64,000 nt of DNA. Origin: JADJOY01 sp016713535 [NCBI: Deltaproteobacteria bacterium] (lineage in GTDB: Bacteria; JADJOY01). The notes under the pieces were generated by a model. It made no database searches, had not been told where the DNA came from, and saw only the letters and a list, made by a program, of their open reading frames with translations. Positions 14,261 to 24,652 of this stretch are shown piece by piece. Position 1 is the first letter of the stretch, and each line of letters starts with the position of its first letter. The position numbers were made by a program, and so were the translations under genes. The stretch covers positions 1 through 64,000 of the forward strand of contig JADJOY010000042.1 in assembly GCA_016713535.1 (NCBI GenBank). The letters are read 5' to 3'.

Positions 14261-16848
14261 ATGTGGCTCGTAGGCGACCTGCTGACCCACAGGTACAACC
14301 CCGATCTCGGTGTCGGGCGAATCGTCGCGATCGAGGGTCGCACCCTGCGGGTGCGTTTTCCGACCGCCAACTCCGAGCTGCGCATGACCACCGCCGCCGA
14401 CGTGCTGGTGCCGCTGGTCCTCGAGCCCGGCACCCGCGCACGCCTCGACCCGGGCGGCGAGGAGGTGGTGATCGCCGAGGCGCTGCGCGGCGGCGAGGCC
14501 GGCTATCGCCTCGCCGACGGCCGCAACGTGCCGCGCGGCAGCGTCTTCCCGCTCGCCCCCGCGGCGTCGGTGGTGGACCGGCTCGCGCGCGGCGAGGCCG
14601 ACGACTACCGCGACTTCGCGAACCGGATCGACGCCGCTCGCCTGGTCACGATGCGGCGCACCAGCGGGCTCGGCTCGTTCCTCGGCGGACGCATCCGGCT
14701 CTACCCGCACCAGCTCTACGTCGCCGAGCGGGCCACCGCCACCGACCCGGTGCGCTGGCTGCTCGCCGACGAGGTCGGCCTCGGCAAGACGATCGAGGCC
14801 TGCCTGGTCCTCAACCACCTCGAGCGCACCGGCAAGGCGGAGCGCGCGCTGGTGGTCGCACCATCCACGCTCACCGTGCAGTGGCTCGGCGAGCTCTACC
14901 GCAAGTACCATCAGGTCTTCGTCCACCTCGACGACGACCGCCTGAAGGACGTGGCGCGCGACCTCGGCGCCGACTTCAACCCGTTCGATGCCCACCCGCG
15001 GGCCGTGATCGCCGCCGAGCTGCTGGTCGAGCGGCCCGAGCTGGTGCGCGCCGCCGCCGAAGCGGGGCTCGACCTGCTGGTGGTCGACGAGGCGCATCAT
15101 CTCGAACGGCCGCCCGGGCAGCCGGGCAATCCGCGCTACCGGGCGATCGCGCCGCTGACACAGGTGGCGCGGCACGTCTTGCTGCTCACCGCGACCCCCC
15201 TCGCCGAGGACGTGAACGGCTTCTTCCGGCTACTCGAGCTGCTCTGCCCCCACGAGTTCGCGGGCGAGGATTCGTTCGAGCACCGTGTCGAGACGGGGTC
15301 CATCTACCGCCCTGCACCAGCTCCACTCGCCGCGTCGAGATCGGCGGCTTCCCACCCCGGCTAGGGCTCCCCGTCGACCTCGCGGCGAGCGAAGGCCTCG
15401 CGCCGTGGGCCGAGCTCGAGAGCGAGGTCGTGGCGATGGCCGCCGGCGATGCGGCGGCGCGCAAGCGCAAGCTCGATCGCTACCGTCGCTGCCTGTCGTC
15501 CGCACAGGCGCTGCCACCTCCCCGTGACGCGGTGCACGCGACCTGGACCCAGCGCATGCAGTCGATCTTCGAGGCCGATCCGCGCGTCGAGTGGGTGGTG
15601 CGTGAGGCGACCCGGTGGCACGAGGCCGGCGAGAAGACCCTCATCTTCGTCGCGTATCCGGAGACCTTCGAGGCGCTGCGCAAGCTCCTCGAGGTGCGCC
15701 TGCGACGGCGGGTCGCGGTCTTCCACGAGGGTCTGAACGCGGGGCGCCGCGACATCGAGGTGGCGCAGTTCCGCACGCCCTCCGGTCCCTCGATCCTGAT
15801 CTCGACCGAGTGTGGTGGCGAGGGGCGGAACTTCGAGTTCTGCCGCCGCATCGTGCTCTTCGACCTGCCGTGGGATCCGCTCGCCCTCGAGCAGCGCATC
15901 GGTCGCCTCGATCGCATCGGCCGCAACGTGCCCGTCGAGATCGTGTACTTCCGCGCGCCGCGGGGCCTCGGCCGCGCGGTCGCGCAGGTGATGGAGGCGA
16001 GCGGCGTGTTCGCCGAGCCGCTCGCCGGGCTGACCCACGAGCTGGCGCGGATCGAGGCCGAGATCGAGCGCGCAGCGCTCGGCGCCGACGCCATGGACCT
16101 GCCGGCCGACCGGTTCGGCGCGGTGATCGGCGACGCGCGGGCCGCACTCGGCCGGATCGAGGAGGGCGCTTACCAGGAGCTGCACCGCGATCCGTACCGG
16201 CCGGAGCTCGCGCCGGGGATCCTCGCCCGGATCCCTGCAGGCCTGGAGGCGCTCACCGAGCGCGTCGTGCTCGACGCGTGCGAGCGCTTCGGCTTCGACG
16301 TGGTGCCCGAGCGCAGCCGGTCGAGCTACTCGATCGAGTTCGGCGCCCACGCGGTGGTCGACTCGATCCCCGGCGTGGCGGGCGGCAAGCGCTTCATGGG
16401 CACGTTCGATCGTGAGGAGGCGGTCGCCAACGAGACCATCGACTTCTTCGCCGCGGGGCATCCGCTGGTCGAGGGGATCTTGCTCGAGCTCGAGGACGGC
16501 GACCGGGGGCGCACCGCGGCGTTCGATCTCATCTGGCCGAGCGACGACGAAACCAGCGCCTCCGACGACGAGGCGCTCGGGCTGTGGGGCGTGCTCGCGA
16601 TCGTCGACGACGACCACGCGCCGATCCGGATCGTGGACGGGTTGGGCCAGCGGCGACCCGAGTGGGAGGCGCTCGTGGGCGAGGGGGGATCCGCGCCGCG
16701 ACGTCTCGACCGCGCCGACCTGCCCGACGCCGAGACCTGGGCCGAGGGGATGCGCGCGCTCGCCGAGGTGGTGCGCGGAACCGGCGAGATCGAGGCCATC
16801 GCAGCGGTGCGGCTGCTACGCGAGCCCGATCCGCGCGTCGAGGTGTGA
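14261..16848 (+). CDS. RapA/SNF2-type helicase, one frameshift
   Basis: An 860-residue superfamily 2 helicase. The N-terminus MWLVGDLLTHRYNPDLGVGR and VRFPTANSELR resembles the beta-barrel DNA/RNAP-binding domain of RapA. Helicase motifs follow: Walker A ADEVGLGKTIEA, motif Ia VVAPSTLTVQWLGEL, Walker B VVDEAHHLE, motif III LLTATPL, then, after a frame change near 15290-15312, CTSSTRRVEIGGFPPR, EKTLIFVAYPETFEAL, STECGGEGRNFEF and motif VI EQRIGRLDRIGR. The C-terminal 300 residues match the RapA C-terminal fold only loosely. RapA recycles stalled RNA polymerase; similar SNF2 proteins also occur in defence loci, but no nuclease or methylase partner is adjacent here. AGGAG at about 14242 precedes the ATG at a long distance. 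Confidence 0.82.
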
Positions 16849-16873
16849 GCGCGCGCCGGGCCTCACCGCGCGA

Positions 16874-18316
16874 TCAGCCGCCGACGTAGCGGCTGAACAA
16901 GAGCGGCGCGCCGTGGACGAACACCACCGCGAGGATCGCGACGGCGGTCAGCCAGGCGGCCCGCGAGAGGGACCGCAGCCGCTCCAGGAACGCGCCGCCG
17001 AGGACCGCCCACAGCGGAAAGATCTGCAGGAGGTAGGTGGCCTTGATCGTGTCGCCCTTGCCTGGATTGGGATACATGACGAGGAACCAGCCGTAGCCCA
17101 CGAGAGTGCCGAGGATCGTGACGGTGAGCACGAACGTGGCGCCGCGGTCGGGATCGTCCACCGGGTGCGTGAGCGCGGCCAGCGCCGAGCGCGTGCCGAG
17201 CGCGAGAGCCACGAGCGCGAGCACGGTGGGGGCGAGTGCGAGCAGGTTCGCCCGTCCCAGGTACGCAGCCACGGCGGCGCGGTTGGTGGCGAGCGATGTG
17301 GCCGGCTCGCCCGCGAGGAGGCGGCCCTCGAGCTCGGGTCCGGAGACCCAGCGGTCGGCGGCGAGGTCGCGTCCCCACACCGCCCAGTAGCACCAGTAAT
17401 CCCCCCACGCCTCGCTCAACAGGATCGGACCGAGCTGGTTCGGGAACCCGGGACGGACGGGATCCGAGAAGAGCCGTCCGTTGCCCGCCCCGGCGTAGAA
17501 CTCCGGCGGCTGGTTGGTCAGCGAGAAGCTCTCGGCGTGGGCGCGGTTGAACGCCATCGCGGAGCCCGAGCGAAGGTGAAGGTAGGCGTAGAACCAGCCG
17601 CCCGCCTGGAGCGCGAGGATCGAGGCGACGACGATCGAGGTGAGCCGCTCCCGCGCCAGCGCTGGCTCGGCCCGCGCCCGTTGCAGCGCGAGCAGCGCCA
17701 CGGCGGGGAGCGCGGCCGCGCCCCACTGGCGCGACAGCAACGCGAACCCGCCGAGGGCGCCGAGCCCCACGACCCGCCGCAGCGGAACGCGAGACATGCC
17801 AAGGGTGCCGAGGGCGTGCTCGAGGACGAGCGCCACGAAACACGCGGCGTACGGCTCCCCGCGGAGGAACGCGAAGGACTTGAAGTACACGGGAGCGAGT
17901 GCGAGGAGCGCGAGGGCGCCTCGCCGCACGGCGATGTGCGCCGAGAGCCGCCCCGCGAGCCGCAGCACGGTCAGCGTGAGCGCCACCGAAACGGCGACCT
18001 GCGCGATCAGCGCCCCGCGCAACGCCGCGGCTTCGCCGAGACCGGCGCGCAGCAAGAGCGCGGGCACCACGTACGGCAGGGGCGGCGAGAAGAACTCGGT
18101 GGTGTCCCAGAACGTCGGCAACCGTCCCTCGGCGAGGGTCCGGACGTAGGCGACGTGTGAGTCGGCGTCGTAGCCGATCGTCGGGTCGTGGCGAAGCGCG
18201 TTGACCAGCACCACGCCGTTCACGAGGGCGAACAGCGCGACCGTCCATCGGTCGAGACGCTCGCCGTCGCGAAGAGACGCGGCGCGACGAGGCGGAGGCG
18301 AGGCGGAGGCGTCCAT
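16874..18316 (-). CDS. Polytopic membrane protein, glycosyltransferase family 39/GT-C-like
   Basis: 480 residues from ATG 18316; an in-frame ATG at 18367 would add 17 residues and cannot be excluded. There are about 10-11 predicted membrane segments. The first luminal loop carries DPTIGYDADSHVAYVRTLAE, the acidic motif placed as in GT-C transferases (PMT, ArnT), and FSPPLPYVVPALLL follows. Later loops contain WGDYWCYWAVWGRD and FLVMYPNPGKGDTIKATYLL. It probably transfers a sugar from a polyprenyl carrier to an exported acceptor, by family analogy; substrate unknown. The gene is 77 bases downstream of the aminotransferase gene on the same strand. Confidence 0.68.
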   Translation of the reverse strand: MDASASPPPRRAASLRDGERLDRWTVALFALVNGVVLVNALRHDPTIGYDADSHVAYVRTLAEGRLPTFWDTTEFFSPPLPYVVPALLLRAGLGEAAALRGALIAQVAVSVALTLTVLRLAGRLSAHIAVRRGALALLALAPVYFKSFAFLRGEPYAACFVALVLEHALGTLGMSRVPLRRVVGLGALGGFALLSRQWGAAALPAVALLALQRARAEPALARERLTSIVVASILALQAGGWFYAYLHLRSGSAMAFNRAHAESFSLTNQPPEFYAGAGNGRLFSDPVRPGFPNQLGPILLSEAWGDYWCYWAVWGRDLAADRWVSGPELEGRLLAGEPATSLATNRAAVAAYLGRANLLALAPTVLALVALALGTRSALAALTHPVDDPDRGATFVLTVTILGTLVGYGWFLVMYPNPGKGDTIKATYLLQIFPLWAVLGGAFLERLRSLSRAAWLTAVAILAVVFVHGAPLLFSRYVGG

Positions 18317-18393
18317 CGACCGTGGCTGACGCGTGGAAACGAGGGAACCTCGCGCGGCGCGGATCATACCCCGTGGACCGAGCCGCGCCGGGC

Positions 18394-19268
18394 TCAGCCG
18401 CCGTCGAGCGGGACGCCGTCCACGCGGGTGCGGTCGCGAAACGCCGCGTCGATGCGCGCGGTGATCGGGCCGGGCACGGCGCCGGCGAGCGGCGCGCCGT
18501 CGAGGGAGCCGATCGCCACGACGCGTGCGCCCGTGCCGGTGAGAAGGCCTCGTCCGCGCCGAACAGGTCGATGCGGCCGACGGTGGCCTCGCGATGCGGG
18601 ATGCCGAGGGCCGCGGCCAGCTCGAGCACGGTGGAGCGCGTGACGCCCTCGAGCGCGCCGTCGGTGGCTGGTGGAGTGAGCAACACGCCGCGCTTCACCA
18701 GGAAGACGTTGGCGACGCTCGCCTCCGCGATCTGGCCCGCGTGGTTGAGGATCAGCGCCTCGTCGGCGCCACGCAGCTTGGCCTCGCGCTTGGCGAGGAC
18801 ACTGTTCAGGTAGTTGAGGCTCTTGACCCTCGGATCGAGCACGTCGGGCGCCGGACGGCGCACGCTCGCGGTCACCAGATCGAGTCCCTTCGCGAGCTTC
18901 TCGGCCGAGTAGAGCTGCACCTGGTCGACCAGGCACACGACCCGTGGCGTCGGGCAGAGCAACGGATCCACGCCCAGCGGGCCGTCGCCACGACTCACGA
19001 TGAGCCGGACGTAGGACTCGTCGGCGCCGAACGCGCGCGTGGTCTCGAGGACCACCGCGCGCATCGCGGCGAGGCCGCCCGGTAGCTCGAGACCGATGCT
19101 GCGGGCCGAGATGGCGAGGCGCTCGAGGTGCCGCTCGAGACGGAAGACCCGCCGCGCGTAGACGCGGATCCCCTCGAACACGCCATCGCCGTAGAGGAAC
19201 CCGTGATCGACCACCGGAATGCGGGCCTCGGCGGCGTCCATCACCCGGCCATCCAGCCACACCTTCAT
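18394..19268 (-). CDS. Class IV aminotransferase (branched-chain or D-amino acid type), one frameshift
   Basis: A PLP enzyme of fold type IV. From ATG 19268 it reads MKVWLDGRVMDAAEARIPVV and DHGFLYGDGVFEGIRVY, typical of IlvE/DAAT-like proteins. The PLP lysine is in VKSLNYLNSVLAKREAK, followed by ADEALILNHAGQIAEASVAN and GVTRSTVLELA. Near 18545 the frame changes; the resumed sequence is LTGTGARVVAIGSLDGAPL and runs to TGA at 18394. Length, about 291 residues, is normal. The ATG overlaps the stop of the iclR-type gene (ATGA at 19268-19265), so the two are translationally coupled. The exact substrate cannot be told from sequence; ilvE is the default annotation but the IclR context hints at a catabolic role. 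Confidence 0.87.
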
Positions 19269-20025
19269 GAAGAGCTCCCTTCCAGGCGCGCTGCGATCGT
19301 GCGCGCCGCATCGAGCGTCACGTTCAGGATCTTGCGTTTCGCCGCCCCGGTGAAGCGAGCGGCAGGGACCGCCGCGGCGACGGCCCCGAGGAGCTCGCCG
19401 CCGACGCGCACCGGCGCGGCGACGAAGCTGAGGCCCGGGATCCATTCCTCACGGCTATCGGCCCAGCCGCGGCGCGCGACCTCGGCGCTCGCGCGCGCGA
19501 GCGCCGACGCGCTGGCGAGAGTCCGCGGAGTGAAGCGCTCGAGCACGCCGGTCGGGACGGCGACGCGCGCGGGCGCGAGCGCGAGATAGAGCTTCCCCAC
19601 CGCCGTGGCGTGCAGCGGCGCGCTCTCGCCGATGCGCGGCGCGGCACGCAACATCCCGGTGCCTTCGACCTTGTCGAGGACGACGATCGCACCCTCGCGG
19701 ATCGTGGCGAGGAAGTAGGTCTCGCCGGCGCCGCGGGCCGCCGCCTCGAGGGCCGGGCGCGCCGCCTCGATGAGCGGCTCGCGGGCGAGCACCGCAAGGC
19801 CGAGGCGGACGAGCCGGAACCCGAGGCGGTAGCGGCCATCCTCGGTGCGCTCCCGTAGCCCCGGCTCGCCAGGCTCGCAAGCAGGCGGTGGACGCTGGCC
19901 TTGGGCATCGCGAGGGCGCGGCCGATCTCGGAGACGCCGCACGGGTAGCGCTGGAGCTCGAGGTGCGCGAGGAGGTCCAATGCCTTCTCGACGCTTCCCG
20001 GGGATGTGCCGGCTCGTTCCGCCAT
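19265..20025 (-). CDS. IclR family transcriptional regulator, one frameshift
   Basis: N-terminal winged helix-turn-helix (VEKALDLLAHLELQRYPCGV, SEIGRALAMPKASVHRLLAS) then, after a frame change near 19855-19862, the effector-binding domain: YRLGFRLVRLGL, TYFLATIREGAIVVLDKVEG, GESAPLHATAVGKLYLA, WADSREEWIPGLSFVAAPV and a tail ending RLEGSSS. About 253 residues, normal for IclR. ATG 20025 is preferred over ATG 20052 because the latter would place a perfect IclR-like palindrome inside the coding sequence, and GGAACGG lies about 9 bases before 20025. The stop overlaps the aminotransferase start. Autoregulation through the palindromes directly upstream is likely. Confidence 0.88.
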
Positions 20026-20026
20026 A

Positions 20027-20041
20027 TGGAACACCGTTCCA
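20027..20041 (-). promoter_or_regulatory. Probable IclR operator, 15-base perfect palindrome
   Basis: TGGAACACCGTTCCA is a perfect 6-3-6 inverted repeat that ends one base before the ATG of the IclR-type gene. IclR family proteins commonly bind TGGAA...TTCCA-like palindromes. Binding here would cover the ribosome site and block the coupled iclR-aminotransferase transcript, so autorepression is the simplest reading. Confidence 0.65.
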
Positions 20042-20057
20042 TTCAGATCCATCTGAA
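20042..20057 (-). promoter_or_regulatory. Second palindrome abutting the IclR operator
   Basis: TTCAGATCCATCTGAA is a perfect 7-2-7 inverted repeat that starts on the base after the 15-base palindrome. Its half-site differs from the first, so it may be the site of a second regulator or a promoter-proximal operator. Both lie in the 79 bases between the CocE-type gene and the IclR gene. Confidence 0.55.
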
Positions 20058-20104
20058 ACTAGCGTGCGAGGCGCGCGCAGCGCAAGCGTGGCGCAACCGC
20101 GTGC

Positions 20105-22085
20105 TCAAGAGGCGGACGCGACGGGCAGCGTCAGCGCAGACGGAAAGCGCGGCCCGCGCAGCACGTGCAGCTCGGGCGAGGGGCCGGGCAGGATCGCGAA
20201 GTGGTCGGCGTCGGCGCCCGCGATCGCGAGCCGGATCGAGTGGCCGCCTTCGAAGCGGTACGCCACCGGCAGCAGGTCGAACACCAGCTCGGCCGGCTCA
20301 CCGGGAACCAGCGGCGCGCCGTGGATCCGCCGGTAGGTGCGGTAGGGGCTTGGCGTCGGATAGGGGGGCCATCGACGGTGCGGCGGTGGAGGGCGCGCAG
20401 CAGGCCCTCGGTCACGTACGTGACCTGACCGCGCTCGTCGATGTCCTCGAGGTAGGCGAAGATCGTCGCGTCCGGGGTGCTGGAGACGACCCACAGCGTG
20501 ACGAGCGGGTGCCCGGCGATCTCGAGGGCGGCGCGAAGCGGCGCGGAGTCGTAGGTCAGGAGCTTGTGGTCCGCGGCCGCGCGGTCGGGGTAGTCGATGG
20601 TGTGGTGAAAGCCGATGAGGCTGTCCCAGCGCGCCCGGGCGCCGGTCCCCGCGGTCGGATCGACGCGGTAGACGTCGTGGCGGTCGGTGGACCATGGCGC
20701 GTGCGGCGCCAGGCGCCGTCCTTCGCCGACGAAGAAGCGCTTCTCGACCACCCCGGGTGGTGGCCAGGTCGGTGCCGAGCGCCACCGCTCCTCGCCCATC
20801 GCGAAGTAGTGGACGGCTGGCTCGGTTCCGATCCCGTCGTCCACGCCGCGCACATGGAGATCGAAGAACCGCAGCAGCTCGCCCACGGCGTCGAAGCGCG
20901 TCGCGCGCGAGCCGCCCCGCGGGCTGGTGTGGAGCGCGCCGCCGTGCTCCCACGGGCCGAGGACGAGGCGTGAGCCAGCCGTGGCCACGGCGCGGAAGCG
21001 CTTGATCGCCGAGTGCGGATAGGCCGAGTCGTGCCAGCCGCTGATGCTGGCGATCGGGATGCCGGCGGCACGAGCGGCGTCCGCGAAGGTGTGTGGGCTG
21101 AAGGCGTCGGGTGTGAAGTCGGGGCGCCCCGGTGGGGCGTCGTCACGATAGGTGAGACTCACGGCATCGGCGTGTGGATCGTGGTTGCGGGCGTGGCTCG
21201 CGATCGCCCCGGCGAGCAGGGTCCGCGCGGAGTCCGCGTCGACGGGCCGAACGCCGGCCACGAGCTGCCGGGCCAGCGCGCGCAGCGCCGCTTCCGCGGG
21301 ATCCCCATCGACAAGGGCGGCGAAGCGGCGAGCCCACGGAGGCATGGCGCCCGAGTCCTTGACGGCATGGGCGAACAGTCTGAGCGTCCCGGCGAGCGCG
21401 TCGTCGAAGCGCCCGCTGTCGAGCGAGCGGTTGTAGCGGGCCCAGTTACGCGTGAACCACGCGAGCTGCACTCCGCCGGGGAACGCGATGTCGGTGTAGA
21501 CGTCGTAGAGGGAGAAGCGCGGTGCCACGGCGCGCACGGCTGGGTGGGCGAGGGTGCCGAGGAACTCGGCGGTCGTCCCCTCGTACGAGACCCCGTCGAC
21601 CCGACGCGGCCGTTCGACCACGGCTGGGCGACGATCCAGCTCACCACCTCGCCGCCGTCGGCGACCTCGTCGCGCGACCACGGATGGGGGCGCTCGCCGA
21701 ACGAGGCGCCCGAGCCTCGCGCGTCGACGTCCACCCACGCGTAGCCGCTCTCGAGGAAGCGGGCCCGAGTGAGCGATTCGCCTTCGAGGAGGTCGGGGGA
21801 GATCCAGCGTCGTCCCACCGGCGTGAAGGCGAGCGACCGGTAGTAGCGCGTCTGGCGCAGCATCGTCGGCAGCCGGATGCCTGTGCCCTCGAGAGCCACC
21901 GGAAGGTGCACGTCCAGCGCGATCCGGTTCCCGTCCCGCATCGGCAGAAGCAAGGACCACCGCTTCACGGCGGTTCGTGCGCTCCCGGGCGCCGGGGTCG
22001 CGGCGAGGCGCGGCGCCCAGTGGGCGTCGGTCCGATCGCGGCGCGGAAAGTGGCTGCACGAGGATCGGTGCTCGAGGGAGCTCAA
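20105..22085 (-). CDS. CocE/NonD family alpha/beta hydrolase (X-Pro dipeptidyl-peptidase S15 type), two frameshifts
   Basis: The N-terminal part contains LLLPMRDGNRIALDVHLPV, RTRYYRS-type sequence (MLRQTRYYRSLAF), GYAWVDVDARGSGASFGERP and SWIVAQPWSNGRVGSTG. Then, after a frame change near 21600, comes the nucleophile motif GVSYEG. The middle holds SISGWHDSAY, a segment bearing the catalytic Asp in this family, and LVLGPWEHGG. The C-terminal jelly-roll domain (PLVTLWVVSSTPDATIFAYL) crosses a second frame change near 20370 and ends FPSALTLPVASAS. Members are serine esterases, acylases or peptidases. TTG 22085 is chosen because GGAGGT lies 6 bases before it. The gene is upstream of, and co-directional with, the IclR-type gene. 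Confidence 0.78.
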
Positions 22086-22268
22086 CGGAACCTCCAGCGG
22101 TCGGCCAGCGGGAGGTGCGAAGTCTATCGAGGTCACGGTCGCGCCTGCGCGATCGAGATCGACGTCGCTGGCTCGCGAATTGCGTCCTCGAACGCCGAGA
22201 CCACGGCGCGTCGGGCGTGCCTGCCCACCCCTCGAGCGATGCGCCACCACGAACCCTGGGGGGGGCGC

Positions 22269-23205
22269 ATGTCCACGAACGTCCATGGACATTATCTCGA
22301 CCGGCTCTCGAGCTGGCGCAAGATGGCAGCGGTCGCGTGGTCTCCGCCCGACGACCCGACCATCTACGGGACGATCGACGTCGACATGACCGATGCGCTC
22401 CCGTTGCTGTCCGTACTCTCCGAGCGCTCCGGGAGAGCACGTGACGGTAACGCACCTCGTCGTGAAGGCTCTCGCCGACACCCTCGCCAGACACCCGGAG
22501 TGCAACGGGATGATCCGCGCGGGGCGGATCTTCCTGCGCGACACCGTGGATCTCTCCGTGCTGGTGGCGATGGAGCCGGACGAGATGGACGAGCGTCGTC
22601 ACGACCAGGCCATCGACCTGTCCGAGGCGATGGTCCGGGACGCGGACAAGAAGTCGGTCGTCGAGATCGCGCGAGAGATCCGCGCGGGCGTGCGGACCAT
22701 CCGCAAGCACCAGGACCCGTTCCTGGAGCGCACCAAGAAGCTCTTCGATCTGCTGCCGCCGGCTCTCCTCGGTCCCATTCTCCGGATGACGGTCTTCCTC
22801 GAGTACCAGCTCAACGTGGATCTCACGCGCCTCGGGGTGCCGCGGGACCCCTTCGGCAGTGGCATGGTGACGAGCGTCGGGATGCTCGGGATCACCGAGG
22901 CCTTCGGGCCGATCCCGCCGTTCAGCGGAGTCACGATGCTGGTGGCGCTCGGGCGCGTCGAGGACCGCCCGGTCGCGCGGAACGGGCGCGTGGTGGTACG
23001 GCCGATCATGCGCATCACGGCGACCTTCGACCACCGCTTCATCGACGGCTTCCAGGGCGGGCGGCTCGGCAACACGTTCCGCCGCCTCATGGCCGACCCG
23101 GTCGCGAGCTTCTGGCCGGCCGAGCTCGGGCCTGCGCCCCGGCGGGTGCGAGCGCCGGCCAAGCGCAAGACCCGGTCGGCCAAGCGCAAGACACGTCGGG
23201 GTTGA
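22269..23205 (+). CDS. Stand-alone 2-oxoacid dehydrogenase acyltransferase catalytic domain protein, one frameshift
   Basis: From ATG 22269 (MSTNVHGHYLDRLSSWRKMA) the chain matches the E2 catalytic (CAT) trimer fold: TIYGTIDVDMTDALPLL, a frame change near 22430, HVTVTHLVVKALADTLARHP, GMVTSVGMLGITEAFGPIP and the catalytic TFDHRFIDGFQGGRL, with the His and Asp of DHRxxDG intact. There is no lipoyl domain and no E1/E3-binding domain, so it cannot be a normal E2 component; it may acylate another acceptor. The C-terminal 17 residues are a basic tail made of two copies of AKRKTR. About 310 residues. It is divergent from the CocE-type gene and lies 170 bases before dapL. Confidence 0.72.
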
Positions 23206-23376
23206 GGCGCGGGCCCCGTCGAAGGTCGGGCGGACGCATTCCACGACACCTCTCCGGCTCGGAGCCCGGCGCGGACGGCTCCACTCGTGTGAACGCGCGC
23301 ATGGCCGGGTCGTGCTTGGAGGGACTCCGCCGGGTCGGGTAAATCCCTCGGCCGCATCGGACCGTCGGAGGATCTC

Positions 23377-24633
23377 TTGGGTCGCGTCAACGACCACTAC
23401 CTGAAGCTCAAGGCCGGCTATCTCTTTCCCGAGATCGGACGCCGGGTGCGCGCCTTCGAGGCCGCGAACCCCAACGCCAAGGTGATCCGGCTCGGGATCG
23501 GTGACGTCACCGAGCCGATGCCTCCCGCGATCGCCGCCGCCATGCATGCGGCCGTCGACGAGATGGCCCGCCGCGAGACGTTCCGTGGCTACGGTCCCGA
23601 GCAGGGCTACGACTTCCTGCGCGAGAAGATCGCCGAGCACGACTTCCGTTCGCGCGGCGCGGAGGTCGCGGCCGACGAGATCTTCGTGTCCGACGGCTGC
23701 AAGTGCGACAGCGGCAACTTCCTGGACGTGCTCGCGACGGGCGCCAACGTCACCGCGGTGACCGACCCCGTCTACCCGGTCTACGTCGACACGAACGTCA
23801 TGGCAGGGAACACCGGCGTGGCCAACGAGCGCGGCGAGTTCGAGCGCATCGTCTACCTGCCCGCGACGGTCGCCAACGGCTTCTCGCCGGCCGTGCCTGG
23901 CAGGCACGTCGACGTCATCTACCTGTGCTCGCCGAACAACCCGACGGGCGCGGTGCTGACCCGCGAAGCGCTCACGCGCTGGGTCGACTACGCGCGCCGG
24001 GAAGGGGCGTTGATCCTCTTCGACGCCGCCTACGAGGCGTTCATCACCGATCCCGCGATCCCGCACTCGATCTACGAGATCCCCGGGGCCCGGGACGTCG
24101 CCGTCGAGCTACGGAGCTTCTCGAAGACCGCCGGCTTCACCGGCACTCGCTGCGCCTTCACGGTCGTCACCAAGACCCTGATGGGGAAGACCGCCGACGG
24201 CCAGGAGGTCCAGCTTCATGCGCTCTGGACCCGCCGTCACACCACCAAGTTCAATGGCGTGAGCTACGTCGTCCAGCGCGGAGCCGAGGCGGTCTACGGG
24301 ACCGAGGGGCAGGCGCAGGTCCGCGCGCTCATCTATTTCTATCTCGGTAACGCCGAGGTCATCCGCGAGCGGCTCTCTGCGGTCGGTCTCGAGGTTCACG
24401 GGGGCGTGAACGCGCCGTACGTGTGGATCGCCACCCCCGAGGGCGGGGACGGGCGGCGGGCCGAGAGCTGGGCCTTCTTCGATCGGCTCCTCGCCGAGGC
24501 CAACGTGGTGGTGACGCCGGGGAGCGGCTTCGGCGCCGCCGGCGAAGGCTTCGTGCGGATCAGCGCATTCAACAGTCGCGCCAACGTCGAGGAAGCGACC
24601 CGGCGCATCGTGGCGATGCTGGGACGTGCCTGA
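23377..24633 (+). CDS. dapL: LL-diaminopimelate aminotransferase DapL
   Basis: Converts tetrahydrodipicolinate directly to LL-diaminopimelate with glutamate as amino donor, for lysine and peptidoglycan. 418 residues from TTG 23377, preceded by GGAGG at the right distance. Motifs: [74 protein letters not shown], the PLP lysine in [14 protein letters not shown], and [17 protein letters not shown] at the C-terminus. This is the fold type I DapL subfamily found in plants, Chlamydiae, cyanobacteria and some deltaproteobacteria. The frame is intact. The next gene starts 19 bases after the stop. Confidence 0.95.
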   Translation: MGRVNDHYLKLKAGYLFPEIGRRVRAFEAANPNAKVIRLGIGDVTEPMPPAIAAAMHAAVDEMARRETFRGYGPEQGYDFLREKIAEHDFRSRGAEVAADEIFVSDGCKCDSGNFLDVLATGANVTAVTDPVYPVYVDTNVMAGNTGVANERGEFERIVYLPATVANGFSPAVPGRHVDVIYLCSPNNPTGAVLTREALTRWVDYARREGALILFDAAYEAFITDPAIPHSIYEIPGARDVAVELRSFSKTAGFTGTRCAFTVVTKTLMGKTADGQEVQLHALWTRRHTTKFNGVSYVVQRGAEAVYGTEGQAQVRALIYFYLGNAEVIRERLSAVGLEVHGGVNAPYVWIATPEGGDGRRAESWAFFDRLLAEANVVVTPGSGFGAAGEGFVRISAFNSRANVEEATRRIVAMLGRA

Positions 24634-24652
24634 GCACGAGAACGGGGGCTCC

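Noticed and set aside
14261-16848. Defence island assignment for the SNF2 helicase
   Set aside because: No nuclease, methylase or other defence gene is next to it; the type I genes are 12 kb away.
20131-24066. Very long open frame on the minus strand covering the CocE gene and all of the antisense of dapL
   Set aside because: Only part of it matches a protein family; the rest is antisense to well-supported genes. Long antisense frames are expected at this GC3 bias.
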